Shown: positions 35,509 through 44,479, counted from the stretch's first letter. The stretch: 64,000 nt of DNA from Streptomyces sp. NBC_00358 (GCF_036099295.1 NZ_CP107976.1:2170001-2234000); one strand, 5' to 3'. Notes: generated from the sequence alone by a model not told the origin. Translations and numbers: made by a program.

Positions 35509-36351
35509 CTAGGGCGCGGTCAGCGGCCCGTAGGCGCCCGGGGCGCGGTCGCGGTAGAACTGCCAACGGTCGCGGACCTCGCGGAGCTTGGCCATGTCCA
35601 GGTCGCGGACGACGAGTTCGCTCTCCTTGTCGCTCGCCACCTCCCCGACGAACTGCGCCTCGGGGTCCACGAAGTACGAGGTCCCGTAGAAGTCGTTGTC
35701 GCCGTACTCCTCGACGCCCACACGGTTGATCGCCCCCACGAAGTACTCGTTGGCGACGGCCGCGGCCGGCTGCTCCAGCTGCCAGAGGTAGCCGGAGAGA
35801 CCGCGTGAGGTGGCCGAGGGGTTGAAGACGATCTCGGCACCCGCGAGGCCCAGTGCCCGCCAGCCCTCCGGGAAGTGCCGGTCGTAGCAGATGTAGACGC
35901 CGATCCGGCCGACGGCCGTGTCGAAGACGGGCCAGCCCGAGTTCCCGGGCCGGAAGTAGAACTTCTCCCAGAATCCGGGGACTTGGGGAATGTGGGTCTT
36001 GCGGTACTTGCCCAGGTAGGAGCCGTCGGCGTCGATCACGGCCGCGGTGTTGTACAGGACGCCGGGCTGTTCCTCCTCGTACATCGGCAGGACGAGGACG
36101 AGGCCCAGTTCCTTCGCCAGCGCCTGGAAGCGCCGGACGATCGGACCTTCGGGGATCTGCTCGGCGTACGCGTAGAACTCTTTGTCCTGGACCTGGCAGA
36201 AGTACGGTCCGTAGAACAGCTCCTGGAAGCACAGGACCTGGGCGCCCTGCGCGGCCGCGTCGCGGGCCGCCTGCTCGTGGACCTGGATCATCGATTCCTT
36301 GTCGCCGGTCCATGCGGTCTGGAAGACGGCGGCGCGGATCACTCTGCTCAT
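35509..36351 (-). CDS. Beta-ureidopropionase-like carbon-nitrogen hydrolase (copy 1)
   Basis: 280 aa nitrilase-superfamily enzyme. The catalytic triad is Glu44 (CFQELFYGPYFC), Lys118 (KYRKTHIP) and Cys155 (VYICYDRHFPEG). It should hydrolyse N-carbamoyl-beta-alanine or N-carbamoyl-beta-aminoisobutyrate, releasing CO2, ammonia and the beta-amino acid. GGAGG 5 nt before the ATG at 36351 decides the start; an in-frame GTG 12 nt upstream would swallow that site. It is a close paralogue of 39509-40351, with triad residues at identical positions, yet it has its own transcription unit between hydA and pucR-like genes. Confidence 0.92.
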   Translation of the reverse strand: MSRVIRAAVFQTAWTGDKESMIQVHEQAARDAAAQGAQVLCFQELFYGPYFCQVQDKEFYAYAEQIPEGPIVRRFQALAKELGLVLVLPMYEEEQPGVLYNTAAVIDADGSYLGKYRKTHIPQVPGFWEKFYFRPGNSGWPVFDTAVGRIGVYICYDRHFPEGWRALGLAGAEIVFNPSATSRGLSGYLWQLEQPAAAVANEYFVGAINRVGVEEYGDNDFYGTSYFVDPEAQFVGEVASDKESELVVRDLDMAKLREVRDRWQFYRDRAPGAYGPLTAP

Positions 36352-36519
36352 CGGGACCTCCACTCGCTGGGTGTGCGAGGAGCTTAGGAATCCCGGACGC
36401 GCCCTTTGAGTTGCACCGTGTCACGTCCGAAGCACTGTGCCGTTCCACGGTGTCACCTCCGCGTCGTTCCGTGTTTCAGCCGGGTCGTCGTGTGTTTCAC
36501 CGCGGTTGCCCGTCGGTCG

Positions 36520-38076
36520 TCACCGTTGTTGTGCGTCGTGCGCGAGCAGGGCGATGTGGACGGACGCGGCCTGCTCGAAGTCGTCGAGGTCGACACCGAG
36601 CCGCTCCTGTATGAGTTCCAGGCGGCGGTAGAGCGCGGGCCGGCTGACATGGTGGAGCTGGGCGGTGCGCGACTTGTTGCGTCCGGTGGCGAGGTAGGTC
36701 CGCAGGACGGGCAGCAGCCGCGGGTCCGCCCGTGCCCCGCAGAGCAGCCCGTCGAGTTCCCGTTCCGCGAACGACTGGACGTGCGGATCGTCCCGCAACA
36801 GCCGTACGAGGCCGCGCAGATGGACGTCCCGCAGCCGCACCAGCGCGGGCCGGTCCTGGTCGGCGGGTGCGTCGGCGGCGGCCTCGGCGACATGCAGGGC
36901 CTCGCGCAGTCCGGCGGGGACGTCGTCCCAGGCGGTACGGGCTCCGGCGGCGGCCACGGTGGTGGGCACTCCGGTCTCGTGCCGCAGCCGCAGGGCGAAG
37001 TGCGCGGCCAGGGCGTCCGCGTCCTGGTCGCGGGCGAGGCTGAGCAGCAGGGCGGTCGCTCCGTCGGACAGCTCGGCGACGAGCCCGGGCAGCCCCAGCA
37101 GGCGTAGCACACGGTCGAGTTGGGCCGCGTCGCCGTCCCGCACCACCAGGGGCACGAAGGTGCGGCGGTTGACGGGCAGTCCGGCGGCCCGCGCTCGCGG
37201 CAGAAGCTGGCGGGCCGGTACGACTCCGCTCACCAGGTCGGTCAGCAGGCCCTGCGCGGACTCCTCCTCCCAGGTGTGGGCGGAGCCGCCGAGCATGCGG
37301 TGCAGGACCAGGGCCTCGGCGGCACGGTCGGCGAGCAGCCGTCCGGTCGCCGCGTCACCGCGGTGGCCGCACAGCACGATGCGGCCCCATCTCTCCCCCC
37401 GTCCGCCCAGTTCGGCGCGGATCCATCCGTCGCCCTCGCTGCCGCCCGCCTGCCTGGCGATCCGGTCCCAGTCGCGCAACACGTCGTCGACGGCGGAGCG
37501 TTCACCTGCGGTGGCCAGGACCCGGTGGGCGAGGTTGGTGACGACGACGGGGCATCCGGCGTGCACGGCGATCTCGTCGAGCATGCGCTGGAGGGGGGCG
37601 CCGGTGGTGATGAGCCCGGTGAGCGCGGTGCGTACGGCCTCGGAGAGGCTCACGGCGGCGAACTTGCTCCGCACCAGCCGGGACTGGACCTCCTCCGTCA
37701 ACTCCGCGAAGGGGAAGGGCCGGTGGAGCACCACCATGGGGAGTCCGCAGCGTTCGGCGGCCCGGCGCATCACGTCCGGGGGCGCGGGGAAGGCCCGGCC
37801 GAGGCCGAGGACGACGGCCGCCGCCTCGGCGCGGTGCAGCGAGCGGATGTACTCGGCCTGGGCGTCAGGGTCTCCCGCGAGCAACACCCCCGTGGTGAGG
37901 ACCATTTCGCCGCCGCTGAGCATCACGCCCACGTCGGCGGCCTCGGCGACATGCACCCAGCGGACGAAGCGGTCGAGGTGGCCGGCCCCGGCCACCACCT
38001 CGGGCTCTCCGGCGAGCACCCGGTCCAGGGCGAGGACCTGGCGGACCGACAGGGCGGGTTCCAAGGCGGTGGTCAT
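36520..38076 (-). CDS. PucR-family transcriptional regulator
   Basis: 518 aa. N-terminal PucR sensor domain (about 8-125: VRQVLALDRVLAGEPEVVAGAG, then a GGEMVLTTGVLLAG core), a middle GGDEF-like region, and a C-terminal PucR helix-turn-helix (YLATGRNKSRTAQLHHVSRP, then ALYRRLELIQERLGVDLDD). Regulators of this family sense purine or pyrimidine breakdown products and activate catabolic operons. It lies in the centre of the pyrimidine-degradation cluster and is the obvious local regulator. No ribosome site is strong; ATG at 38076 follows an AAAGGGG-type stretch. Confidence 0.9.
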   Translation of the reverse strand: MTTALEPALSVRQVLALDRVLAGEPEVVAGAGHLDRFVRWVHVAEAADVGVMLSGGEMVLTTGVLLAGDPDAQAEYIRSLHRAEAAAVVLGLGRAFPAPPDVMRRAAERCGLPMVVLHRPFPFAELTEEVQSRLVRSKFAAVSLSEAVRTALTGLITTGAPLQRMLDEIAVHAGCPVVVTNLAHRVLATAGERSAVDDVLRDWDRIARQAGGSEGDGWIRAELGGRGERWGRIVLCGHRGDAATGRLLADRAAEALVLHRMLGGSAHTWEEESAQGLLTDLVSGVVPARQLLPRARAAGLPVNRRTFVPLVVRDGDAAQLDRVLRLLGLPGLVAELSDGATALLLSLARDQDADALAAHFALRLRHETGVPTTVAAAGARTAWDDVPAGLREALHVAEAAADAPADQDRPALVRLRDVHLRGLVRLLRDDPHVQSFAERELDGLLCGARADPRLLPVLRTYLATGRNKSRTAQLHHVSRPALYRRLELIQERLGVDLDDFEQAASVHIALLAHDAQQR

Positions 38077-38228
38077 GGCGGCGTTCCCCTTTTTCCGTGG
38101 CTCGTCAGCCTCCGGAGCGCTGCGTCCGGTGTCGGGGACCCGACGCGCACCCGGCCCTTCGGGCCTTCGCGCGCCGACGTCTTCGGCACCGGGCGCCCCT
38201 TCGGCTCGTCGCCCTTGCTCACGATCTG

Positions 38229-39512
38229 TTACTGGGCCCGCCTCAGGGCGCGTTCAAGGATCGCCGCACCCTCCTCCGCCTCCGCGACGGTGAGGGACAG
38301 CGGCGGGGCGATGCGCAGCACGCTGGTGTCGTGACCGCCGCCCTTGCCGATCAACAGGCCTTCCTCGCAGGCCGCTTCGAGTACGGCCGCGGCCCCTTCG
38401 GGGTTCGCTCGGTCGGTGCCGGGCCGGACCAGTTCGACGCCGATCATCAGTCCGCGCCCGCGTACCTCGCGTACGCAGCCGAGTTGGGCGCCGATCGCGC
38501 GGAGCCGTTCGAGGAGCAGGCCGCCGACGCGCCGGGCGTTGCCCTGGAGGTCGTGTTCGAGGAGGTAGGTGAGGTTCGCCAGCCCCGCCGCCATGGTGAC
38601 CGGTGAACCGCCGAAGGTCGAGATGGAGTTGGAGTCGAGGCTGTTCATGATCTCGGCGCGGGCGACCACACCGCCGATGGACATGCCGTTGCCGATGCCC
38701 TTGGCGAAGGTGAGCATGTCGGGCGGGCCGGAGGCGGCGTGCGCCTGCCATCCCCAGAAGTGCTCGCCGGTGCGGCCCCAGCCCGTCTGCACCTCGTCGG
38801 AGATCCAGAGGACACCGTGCTCTTGGAGGACCTCGCGGAAGGCCGCGTACAGGCCGTCGGGCGGTGCGGTGAAGCCGCCGACGCCCTGGACGGGTTCGGC
38901 GATCAGCGCCGCCGGCGGGCGCACATGGCCGAGCAGGTCCCGGAGGTCCTCGACACAGGCGGCGACGAACGCCTTGTCGTCGAGGTCGGCGTAGGGGCCG
39001 CGGGTGCGGACGCCGCCGTGCACGTACAGCGTCTGGAGGGGGGACAGGGAGGTGGGTGACCAGCCCTTGTTGCCGGTGATCCCGACCGAGCTGAACGACC
39101 GGCCGTGGTAGCTGTTGCGCATGGCCAGGATCTGGTTGCTCCGCCGGTGGGCGGTGGCGAGCAGCAGGGCCGTGTCGTTGGCCTCGGTGCCGGAGGTGGT
39201 GAAGAAGACGCGGGCGTCCGGAATGCCCGACAAGTGGGCTACGCGCTCGGCGAGTTCGACCATCGGCCGGTTGAGGTAGAGCGTCGAGGAGTGGATGATC
39301 CGGCCGGCCTGCTCGCTGACCGCCTTCGTCACCTCGGGCAGGGCGTGAGCGGTCATCGTGGTGAGGATGCCGCCGAAGAAGTCGAGGTACTTGTTGCCCT
39401 CGGCGTCCCAGACGTGGCGGCCCTCGCCGTGCGTGATCTCGATCGGGTCCTCGTAGTAGAGGGCGAGCCAGTCGGGCAGGACGGCCTGGTGGCGGGCGTA
39501 CAGGTCGGTCAT
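38229..39512 (-). CDS. Class III aminotransferase, beta-alanine/4-aminobutyrate type
   Basis: 427 aa PLP enzyme. Motifs: GTEANDTALLLA phosphate-binding loop (109-120), YHGRSF, the Asp239 in WISDEVQTGWGR, and the PLP Lys271 in LTFAKGIGNGMSIGG. In this setting it should transaminate beta-alanine or beta-aminoisobutyrate to malonate semialdehyde or its methyl analogue, finishing the reductive pyrimidine pathway. The ATG overlaps the stop of the second ureidopropionase-like gene, so production of the beta-amino acid and its transamination are coupled. A role in alanine-glyoxylate transamination cannot be excluded. Confidence 0.9.
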   Translation of the reverse strand: MTDLYARHQAVLPDWLALYYEDPIEITHGEGRHVWDAEGNKYLDFFGGILTTMTAHALPEVTKAVSEQAGRIIHSSTLYLNRPMVELAERVAHLSGIPDARVFFTTSGTEANDTALLLATAHRRSNQILAMRNSYHGRSFSSVGITGNKGWSPTSLSPLQTLYVHGGVRTRGPYADLDDKAFVAACVEDLRDLLGHVRPPAALIAEPVQGVGGFTAPPDGLYAAFREVLQEHGVLWISDEVQTGWGRTGEHFWGWQAHAASGPPDMLTFAKGIGNGMSIGGVVARAEIMNSLDSNSISTFGGSPVTMAAGLANLTYLLEHDLQGNARRVGGLLLERLRAIGAQLGCVREVRGRGLMIGVELVRPGTDRANPEGAAAVLEAACEEGLLIGKGGGHDTSVLRIAPPLSLTVAEAEEGAAILERALRRAQ

Positions 39513-40351
39513 GGCTGCACCAGCCCTTCGTAGGCGTCGGGACGCCGGTCGCGGTAGAACGCCCACTGTTGGCGTACTTCCTCGATGAGGTCGAAGTCCA
39601 GGTCCCGGACGATGAGTTCCTCAGCCTTGTCGCTCGCCGTCTCGCCGACGAACTGTCCGCGCGGGTCGACGAAGTACGAGGTCCCGTAGAAGTCGTTGTC
39701 GCCGTACTCCTCCTGCCCGACCCGGTTGATCGCGGCGATGAAGTACTCGTTGGCGACGGCCGCGGCGGGCTGTTCCAGCTGCCAGAGATGGGCGGAGAGG
39801 CCGCGGGAGGTGGCGGAGGGGTTGTACACGAGCTGGGCGCCGTTCAGGCCGAGCTGACGCCAGCCTTCGGGGAAGTGCCGGTCGTAGCAGATGTAGACGC
39901 CGATCCGGCCGACGGCCGTGTCGAAGACGGGCCAGCCGAGGTTGCCGGGCTTGAAGTAGTACTTCTCCCAGAAGCCCTTCACCTGCGGGATGTGGTGCTT
40001 GCGGTACTTGCCGAGGTACGTGCCGTCGGCGTCGATCACCGCCGCCGTGTTGAAGTAGAAGCCGGACTGCTCGACCTCGAACACGGGGACGACGATCACC
40101 ATGCCGGTCTCGCGCGCGAGCTCCTTCATACGGGTGACGGTGGGCCCGTCGGGGACCGGTTCCGCCCAGCCGTAGTGCTCCGGCTCCTGGACCTGGCAGA
40201 AGTAGGGGGCGTTGAAGACTTCCTGGAATCCGATGACCTTGGCACCCTGCCGGGCCGCCTCGCGGGCGTGCTCCTCGTGCTTGGCGACCATGGATGCGGT
40301 GTCCCCGGTCCAGGTGGCCTGGACCAGGGCGGCACGTACGACGTTGGCCAT
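39509..40351 (-). CDS. Beta-ureidopropionase-like carbon-nitrogen hydrolase (copy 2)
   Basis: 280 aa. Same length and same catalytic positions as copy 1: Glu44 (GFQEVFNAPYFC), Lys118 (KYRKHHIP) and Cys155 (VYICYDRHFPEG). It differs in the surface loops and in residues around 90-100 (EVEQSGFYF against EEEQPGVLY), which border the pocket in this superfamily, so different side-chain preference is possible. It is the first gene of a coupled pair with the aminotransferase. A CTACG/CGTAG palindrome lies about 33 bp upstream of its ATG. Confidence 0.92.
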   Translation of the reverse strand: MANVVRAALVQATWTGDTASMVAKHEEHAREAARQGAKVIGFQEVFNAPYFCQVQEPEHYGWAEPVPDGPTVTRMKELARETGMVIVVPVFEVEQSGFYFNTAAVIDADGTYLGKYRKHHIPQVKGFWEKYYFKPGNLGWPVFDTAVGRIGVYICYDRHFPEGWRQLGLNGAQLVYNPSATSRGLSAHLWQLEQPAAAVANEYFIAAINRVGQEEYGDNDFYGTSYFVDPRGQFVGETASDKAEELIVRDLDFDLIEEVRQQWAFYRDRRPDAYEGLVQP

Positions 40352-40383
40352 GAGCTGCTCCTTCGACGGGACGTCAGAGAGCC

Positions 40384-40395
40384 TCTACGCCCGTA
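40384..40395. promoter_or_regulatory. CTACG-type palindrome upstream of ureidopropionase-like copy 2
   Basis: CTACGCCCGTAG, followed by ACAAAGG, lies 33 bp upstream of the gene start in a short AT-richer stretch. An almost identical site (CTACGCGCGTAG then ACGACAAG) precedes the HAD gene at 44305. A shared operator is possible. Confidence 0.45.
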
Positions 40396-40714
40396 GACAA
40401 AGGCTGTAGAGGCTCGAAAGTAAGCCCCCCGGACAGCCTTGCCAAGACCATCGTCGTTAACCCGCTGAGTCGATCACGTTTCTGACCCCCACGGGTGAGT
40501 GACGTGGCCGCCGAGTCCGGACGGTGGGGCCGATCGGGGGACCCCGGCACTCGCGCGCGCCGCGGTCCGCGACGGGGGTCCACGGGCCGTGGAAGAGGGC
40601 CGTGGGCAAGGGGTGCGCGGGCGGGCGCGGCCGTGTGGGTGCGCGGGCGCGGGCAGATTGGCCTGCCCGGTGCGGTCCGGTACGGCCCCGGTGCGCGGGC
40701 GCGAGCGGACGGCA

Positions 40715-40994
40715 GACGCGGCCCGGTGGCGGGCGGGCCGCAGACGCGGCCCGGTGGCGGGCACAGCCAGACGGCGGGCACGCGGCAGGCGCGGCCGGAC
40801 GGCGGGCACGCGGCGGGCACAGCCGGACGGCGGGCGCGTGACAGGCACAGCCGGACGGCGGGCGCGTGACAGGCACAGCCGGACGGCGGGCGCGTGACAG
40901 GCACAGCCGGACGGCGGGCGCGTGACAGGCACAGCCGGACGGCGGGCGCGTGACAGGCACAGCCGGACGGCGGGCGTGCCGCAAGCGCGACCGG
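40715..40994. repeat. 28-bp tandem repeat array, ten units
   Basis: Ten units of 28 bp run from 40715 to 40994. Five central units (40827-40966) are identical, opening ACGGCGGGCGCGTGACAGGC; flanking units are degenerate. There are no spacers, so this is not CRISPR. The period is not a multiple of three and all reading frames through it are trivial. It lies upstream of the second ureidopropionase-like gene and downstream of the large hypothetical gene. The remaining spacer 40352-40714 holds no gene I can support. Confidence 0.9.
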
Positions 40995-41027
40995 GCGGCG
41001 GGCGGGCGCGGCCGGACGGACGGACGG

Positions 41028-43112
41028 TCACGCGGCGAAGCCGGCGACCCGTAAGGCATGGACCAGGTCCCAGTGACACTCGTCGGACACGCTCCGGGCC
41101 GCCCGCAGGAGGAGCGGTACGAGCCGGTGCGGGTCCGTCTCGGCGCTGCGGGCGGCCTCCTCCGGGGTGCGCACCCGGACGTACGCGTCGAGAAGCGCGC
41201 CGATCTCGCGCCCGCGGCCCTCGTCGGCGAGACCGAGCACGGCGGCCCCGATCTCGGGTGCGGGCCGGGTGACCCCCTGGCGCAGCATCTGCCGCCCGTC
41301 ATCGGTGCGGCCGGCTGCGGTGAGGGCGTCGGCCGCCGCCACCAGCCGGTCGGCGGGCAGGGAGGCCGACTCCCAGAGCAGGCCGGCCCAGTCCGCGTCG
41401 AGGCCGGCGCGGTGGAGTTCGGCGGCGAGCAGGGGAAGGCGCGCGGGGGGCCAGTACGCCGCTTCGGCGAGCAGCGCGTGCGCCTCGCCGCTGCGCCCCT
41501 CGCTCCGCAGCCGCGTCAGCGTCCCGACGATGTCCGTGATGAGCCGCCGCGCGTCGTCGTCCGGCGGTTCGGCCTCCGTCCGGGGGCGCGCAGGTTCTTC
41601 GGCGGCTCCCGCGAAGCGCGCGCCACGCGGAGTGCGCCTGCCGGGCTCTGGCGCGGTGGGCAGCACCGGTGCCGCCTCCGGTACGGCCATGGGCGCGGGT
41701 TCCTCGGCGCCTCCCGCGAAGCGCGCGCCACGCGGAGTGCGCCTGCCGGGCTCGGGCGCGGCGGGCAGCACCCGTGCCGCCTCCGGTACGGCCATGGGCG
41801 CGGCGTCCGGCTCCGCCATCCCGGCGAAGCGGGCGCTGCCACGCGGGCGTCGCTTGGATCGCTGCCTGGGGGCCGTGCCGCGGGGCGCCGTCCTGCCGCG
41901 GCCGTCCATCGGCGCGGGCACGGGGGACGCGGACTCGGCGTCACCGCCCGGCACGGAATCCGTGCGGGCGGATCCCGGCATCCCCTCGCCGCCCGGCGAG
42001 TGGCCCGCCAAGGGGGACCCGGGTACCGCTGCACCGCCCGCCGCGTGACGCGGCGGCGGAGGCCATGAACCTGCCTCACCGTCCCACGTACGGTCCGACG
42101 GCGGAGACCAGGAGCCCGCCCCACCGCCCGCCGCGTGACCCGACGGCGGAGACGGTCGACCAGCCTCACCGTCCGACGCGTGGCCCTTCGGCGGAGACCA
42201 GGGAGCTGTCTGTTCGGGGACCCTCGCGTGGGTGCCGGGGTTCGGTCCCGGGCCGGGGGTCGCGGGCCGGACGCCGGAGCCGGCGCCGACGTCACGCGCG
42301 CCGGGGTGCGTACCGTGGCCGACGCCTGTCCGCGCGCCGGAGTGTGCACCTCGGTCCGCGCCCGGGTGCACGCCCGGCATGCCGGACTCCGGGGCGCGCC
42401 GGGCGCCTCCCCGTTCGGATGGGCCCCACTGAGGCGCCTCCGGCTCGGGCGGGAGCGGTACGGACGGGGCCGGTTCGAAAGCACGGGGTTCGAACGGGAC
42501 CGGTTCGAACGGGTCCGCCCAGTCCTCCGGTTGCCGCGTCCATGCGCCTCCCCCGGCGGCGGGGGCCGGACGGGTCAGCGAACCCGGGGCACGGGCGGGC
42601 AGGGCGTTGCGGTCGAAGTCGGCCATGCGACGGCGCAGTTCGGTGCAGCGGGCGGTGGCGCGTTCGTGATCGTCCTGAGCCCAGGCGAGGTCCAGGCGGA
42701 TCGCCTCGGCCTCTTCCCGGGAGGCCGCCGAGGGAAGGAGCCTGCTCAGTTCGGCCTGGCGTTCGGCGGCATAGCGCTGTTCGCGGAGCATGACGTCGAG
42801 GCGGTCACCGAGGGCGTCCCGGCCGCCCGGACGGGTGTCGTACGCGGCCAGCGAGGCTTCGTGCAGTACACGGGCCCGTTCGGTCTCCTGGGCGGCCGCA
42901 CGCTCCCCGTACTCCGCGGCGACGTCCTGGAGAAGCGCCTCCACGACGTCCCAGGGCGGCACTTCCCAGCCGTCGAGACACGCGCGCATACCGTCCGGAT
43001 CACGTTGCCAGAAGACTCCGCACCAGCCGCCCCCCTGGTCGAGTCGCGCCACCAGCCCGTTCAGGTACTTCGCGAACTCCTGTACCTGTCCCGGGAGTTG
43101 TTCTACAGCCAT
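41028..43112 (-). CDS. Large hypothetical protein: helical N-terminus, disordered Pro/Gly/His middle, helical-repeat C-terminus
   Basis: 694 aa, not recognised. Residues 1-60 are globular (VEQLPGQVQEFAKYLNGLVA, WEVPPWDVVEALLQDVAAEYG). Residues 60-165 are Ala/Glu/Arg-rich and probably coiled coil. Residues about 170-510 are low-complexity Pro/Gly/Ser/His with a 35-residue motif repeated three times near the end (RFAG..EEPAPMAVPEAAPVLPTAPEPGRRTPRGA pattern, DNA period 105 bp). Residues about 525-694 form alpha-helical repeats (AHALLAEAAYWPP, LLAAELHRAGLDADWAGLLW, ADALTAAGRTDDGRQML). The ATG at 43112 has GGGGAG upstream. No signal peptide or membrane segment. It could be a scaffold; function unknown. 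Confidence 0.75.
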   Translation of the reverse strand: MAVEQLPGQVQEFAKYLNGLVARLDQGGGWCGVFWQRDPDGMRACLDGWEVPPWDVVEALLQDVAAEYGERAAAQETERARVLHEASLAAYDTRPGGRDALGDRLDVMLREQRYAAERQAELSRLLPSAASREEAEAIRLDLAWAQDDHERATARCTELRRRMADFDRNALPARAPGSLTRPAPAAGGGAWTRQPEDWADPFEPVPFEPRAFEPAPSVPLPPEPEAPQWGPSERGGARRAPESGMPGVHPGADRGAHSGARTGVGHGTHPGARDVGAGSGVRPATPGPGPNPGTHARVPEQTAPWSPPKGHASDGEAGRPSPPSGHAAGGGAGSWSPPSDRTWDGEAGSWPPPPRHAAGGAAVPGSPLAGHSPGGEGMPGSARTDSVPGGDAESASPVPAPMDGRGRTAPRGTAPRQRSKRRPRGSARFAGMAEPDAAPMAVPEAARVLPAAPEPGRRTPRGARFAGGAEEPAPMAVPEAAPVLPTAPEPGRRTPRGARFAGAAEEPARPRTEAEPPDDDARRLITDIVGTLTRLRSEGRSGEAHALLAEAAYWPPARLPLLAAELHRAGLDADWAGLLWESASLPADRLVAAADALTAAGRTDDGRQMLRQGVTRPAPEIGAAVLGLADEGRGREIGALLDAYVRVRTPEEAARSAETDPHRLVPLLLRAARSVSDECHWDLVHALRVAGFAA
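41593..41802. repeat. 105-bp in-frame tandem duplication within the large hypothetical gene
   Basis: Two 105-bp copies (41593-41697 and 41698-41802) encode the same 35-residue segment, and a third, more diverged copy follows to about 41850. The period is a multiple of three, so the reading frame is kept. Confidence 0.75.
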
Positions 43113-43369
43113 CACCCAACTCCCCGCCCGACGTGAGTACTCCGGCCCGATAGAAAACACCAGCCGTGTTACGGATCGACTACGGGGAGTTTTCGCAGAG
43201 CCCTCAGCGACGAACACATCGACGCACGCCCGTTCGAGCGCACCGAACGCCGGAGCGGGCGAGCGCCCGGCCCGAGCCGCCCGACCGCCCGGACCCGGGG
43301 ACGACGACCGCCCGAACCCGGGAGGCCGACCGCCCGAACCCGCCCCGGGGCGGCGGCGCTCGCGCGGGT

Positions 43370-44305
43370 TCAGATGCGGCGCGCCTCCCCCGCCACGGCA
43401 CGGGGCAGGACGAGCCGGATGAGGGCGGCCACGCCTTCGTCGTCGTTGCTGGGCAGCACGATGTCGGCGGCCCGCAGGGTCTCCTCGTGGGCGTTGGCGA
43501 CGGCGGCGGCGAGCCCGGCCACGCGCAGCATCGGGAGGTCGTCGGGCATGTCACCGACGGCGGCGGTGTGCTCCAACGGGATTCCGCGCCGCTCGGCGAG
43601 CAGGCGCAGGGCCTCGCCCTTGTCGACGCCGGGGGCGGACAGTTCGAGGAAGCCACCGGCGGACCTGGTGATCACCGCGCGGTCACCGACGACCGCCGCG
43701 AGCATCGCGGCCAGTTCGTCCACCAGCAGCATCGGGTGGGCGACGAGGATCTTGGCGACCGGCTCTCCGCCCTCGGGTGCGGACCCGCCCTCCAGCGGCA
43801 CATGGCGCCACGGGTTCGGCACCAGCCGCACGAAGGCCGCCTCCAGCCGGAGCCCGGACACCGAGTCGACCCCCGCCGCGATGCCGGGCACCGCGTCCCG
43901 CAGCGCGCGCAGGATCCCCGCCGCGTCGCCGGGGCCGAACCCCCGGCAGTCCAGCAGCCGCCCCGACGCGACGTCGACGGTCATCGCGCCGTTGCCGCAC
44001 ACCACGGGGCCGGTGAGCCCGTAGCGCCGGGCCAGTTCCAGGGTGTCCCGGACGGGCCGTCCGGTCACCCCCACCACGGCGACACCGGCCCTCCCCGCCT
44101 CCGCCAGCGTGCCCAGCGTGCGCTCGCGGATGACGCCGGCCGAGTCGAGCAGGGTGCCGTCGAGGTCGGTGCAGACGAGCCGTACGACCTTGCGCGCGCG
44201 ACGTCCGTGGCCGGCCGTGGGCTCCGTACGGCTGGAAAGCCCCGCCTCACCGAGCGGTGGCTCCTTCGAAATCTCCACGCCGGAGCGGGCGTTGATGTTC
44301 GACAT
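43370..44305 (-). CDS. HAD-superfamily Cof-type phosphatase
   Basis: 311 aa. Motif I CTDLDGTLLDS gives Asp47 and Asp49; motif II is VVGVTGRP; Lys in the GVDKGEALRLLAER segment and motif IV in AAVGDMPDDLPML complete the HAD IIB (Cof) pattern. It probably dephosphorylates a sugar phosphate or cofactor. About 40 polar residues precede the core, and no good ribosome site precedes the ATG at 44305, so the real start may be later. A CTACGCGCGTAG palindrome lies 16 bp upstream. Confidence 0.85.
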   Translation of the reverse strand: MSNINARSGVEISKEPPLGEAGLSSRTEPTAGHGRRARKVVRLVCTDLDGTLLDSAGVIRERTLGTLAEAGRAGVAVVGVTGRPVRDTLELARRYGLTGPVVCGNGAMTVDVASGRLLDCRGFGPGDAAGILRALRDAVPGIAAGVDSVSGLRLEAAFVRLVPNPWRHVPLEGGSAPEGGEPVAKILVAHPMLLVDELAAMLAAVVGDRAVITRSAGGFLELSAPGVDKGEALRLLAERRGIPLEHTAAVGDMPDDLPMLRVAGLAAAVANAHEETLRAADIVLPSNDDEGVAALIRLVLPRAVAGEARRI

Positions 44306-44320
44306 GGCCGGAGGCTAGTG

Positions 44321-44332
44321 ACTACGCGCGTA
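44321..44332. promoter_or_regulatory. CTACG-type palindrome upstream of the HAD gene
   Basis: CTACGCGCGTAG is a perfect 12-bp palindrome at the start of an AT-rich stretch (to about 44380) that probably holds the promoter of the HAD gene. The same core lies at 40384 upstream of the second ureidopropionase-like gene. Confidence 0.45.
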
Positions 44333-44405
44333 GACGACAAGAGGTTGTTTCGAGAATTCAACAATTCCTTGAAGAAGCGGGACCGCCTCGCCATCACCCA
44401 CGACC

Positions 44406-44446
44406 GGTGACCCGTCACCCGTCACCCGTCACCCGTCACCCGTCAC
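44406..44446. repeat. 7-bp tandem repeat (CCCGTCA)n
   Basis: Five consecutive CCCGTCA units plus partial copies lie between the HAD gene promoter region and the 3' end of the small HTH gene. Looks like a simple slippage repeat. Confidence 0.8.
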
Positions 44447-44479
44447 CCGCGACCGGTGACCGGTGAACCCGCGAAACCG

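Noticed and set aside
40715..40994. CRISPR array
   Set aside because: The 28-bp units are directly adjacent without unique spacers, and no cas gene is present.
40457..41302. Several overlapping open frames through the 28-bp repeat
   Set aside because: They arise because the repeat lacks stop codons in most frames; the predicted proteins are trivial 28-residue periodic sequences.
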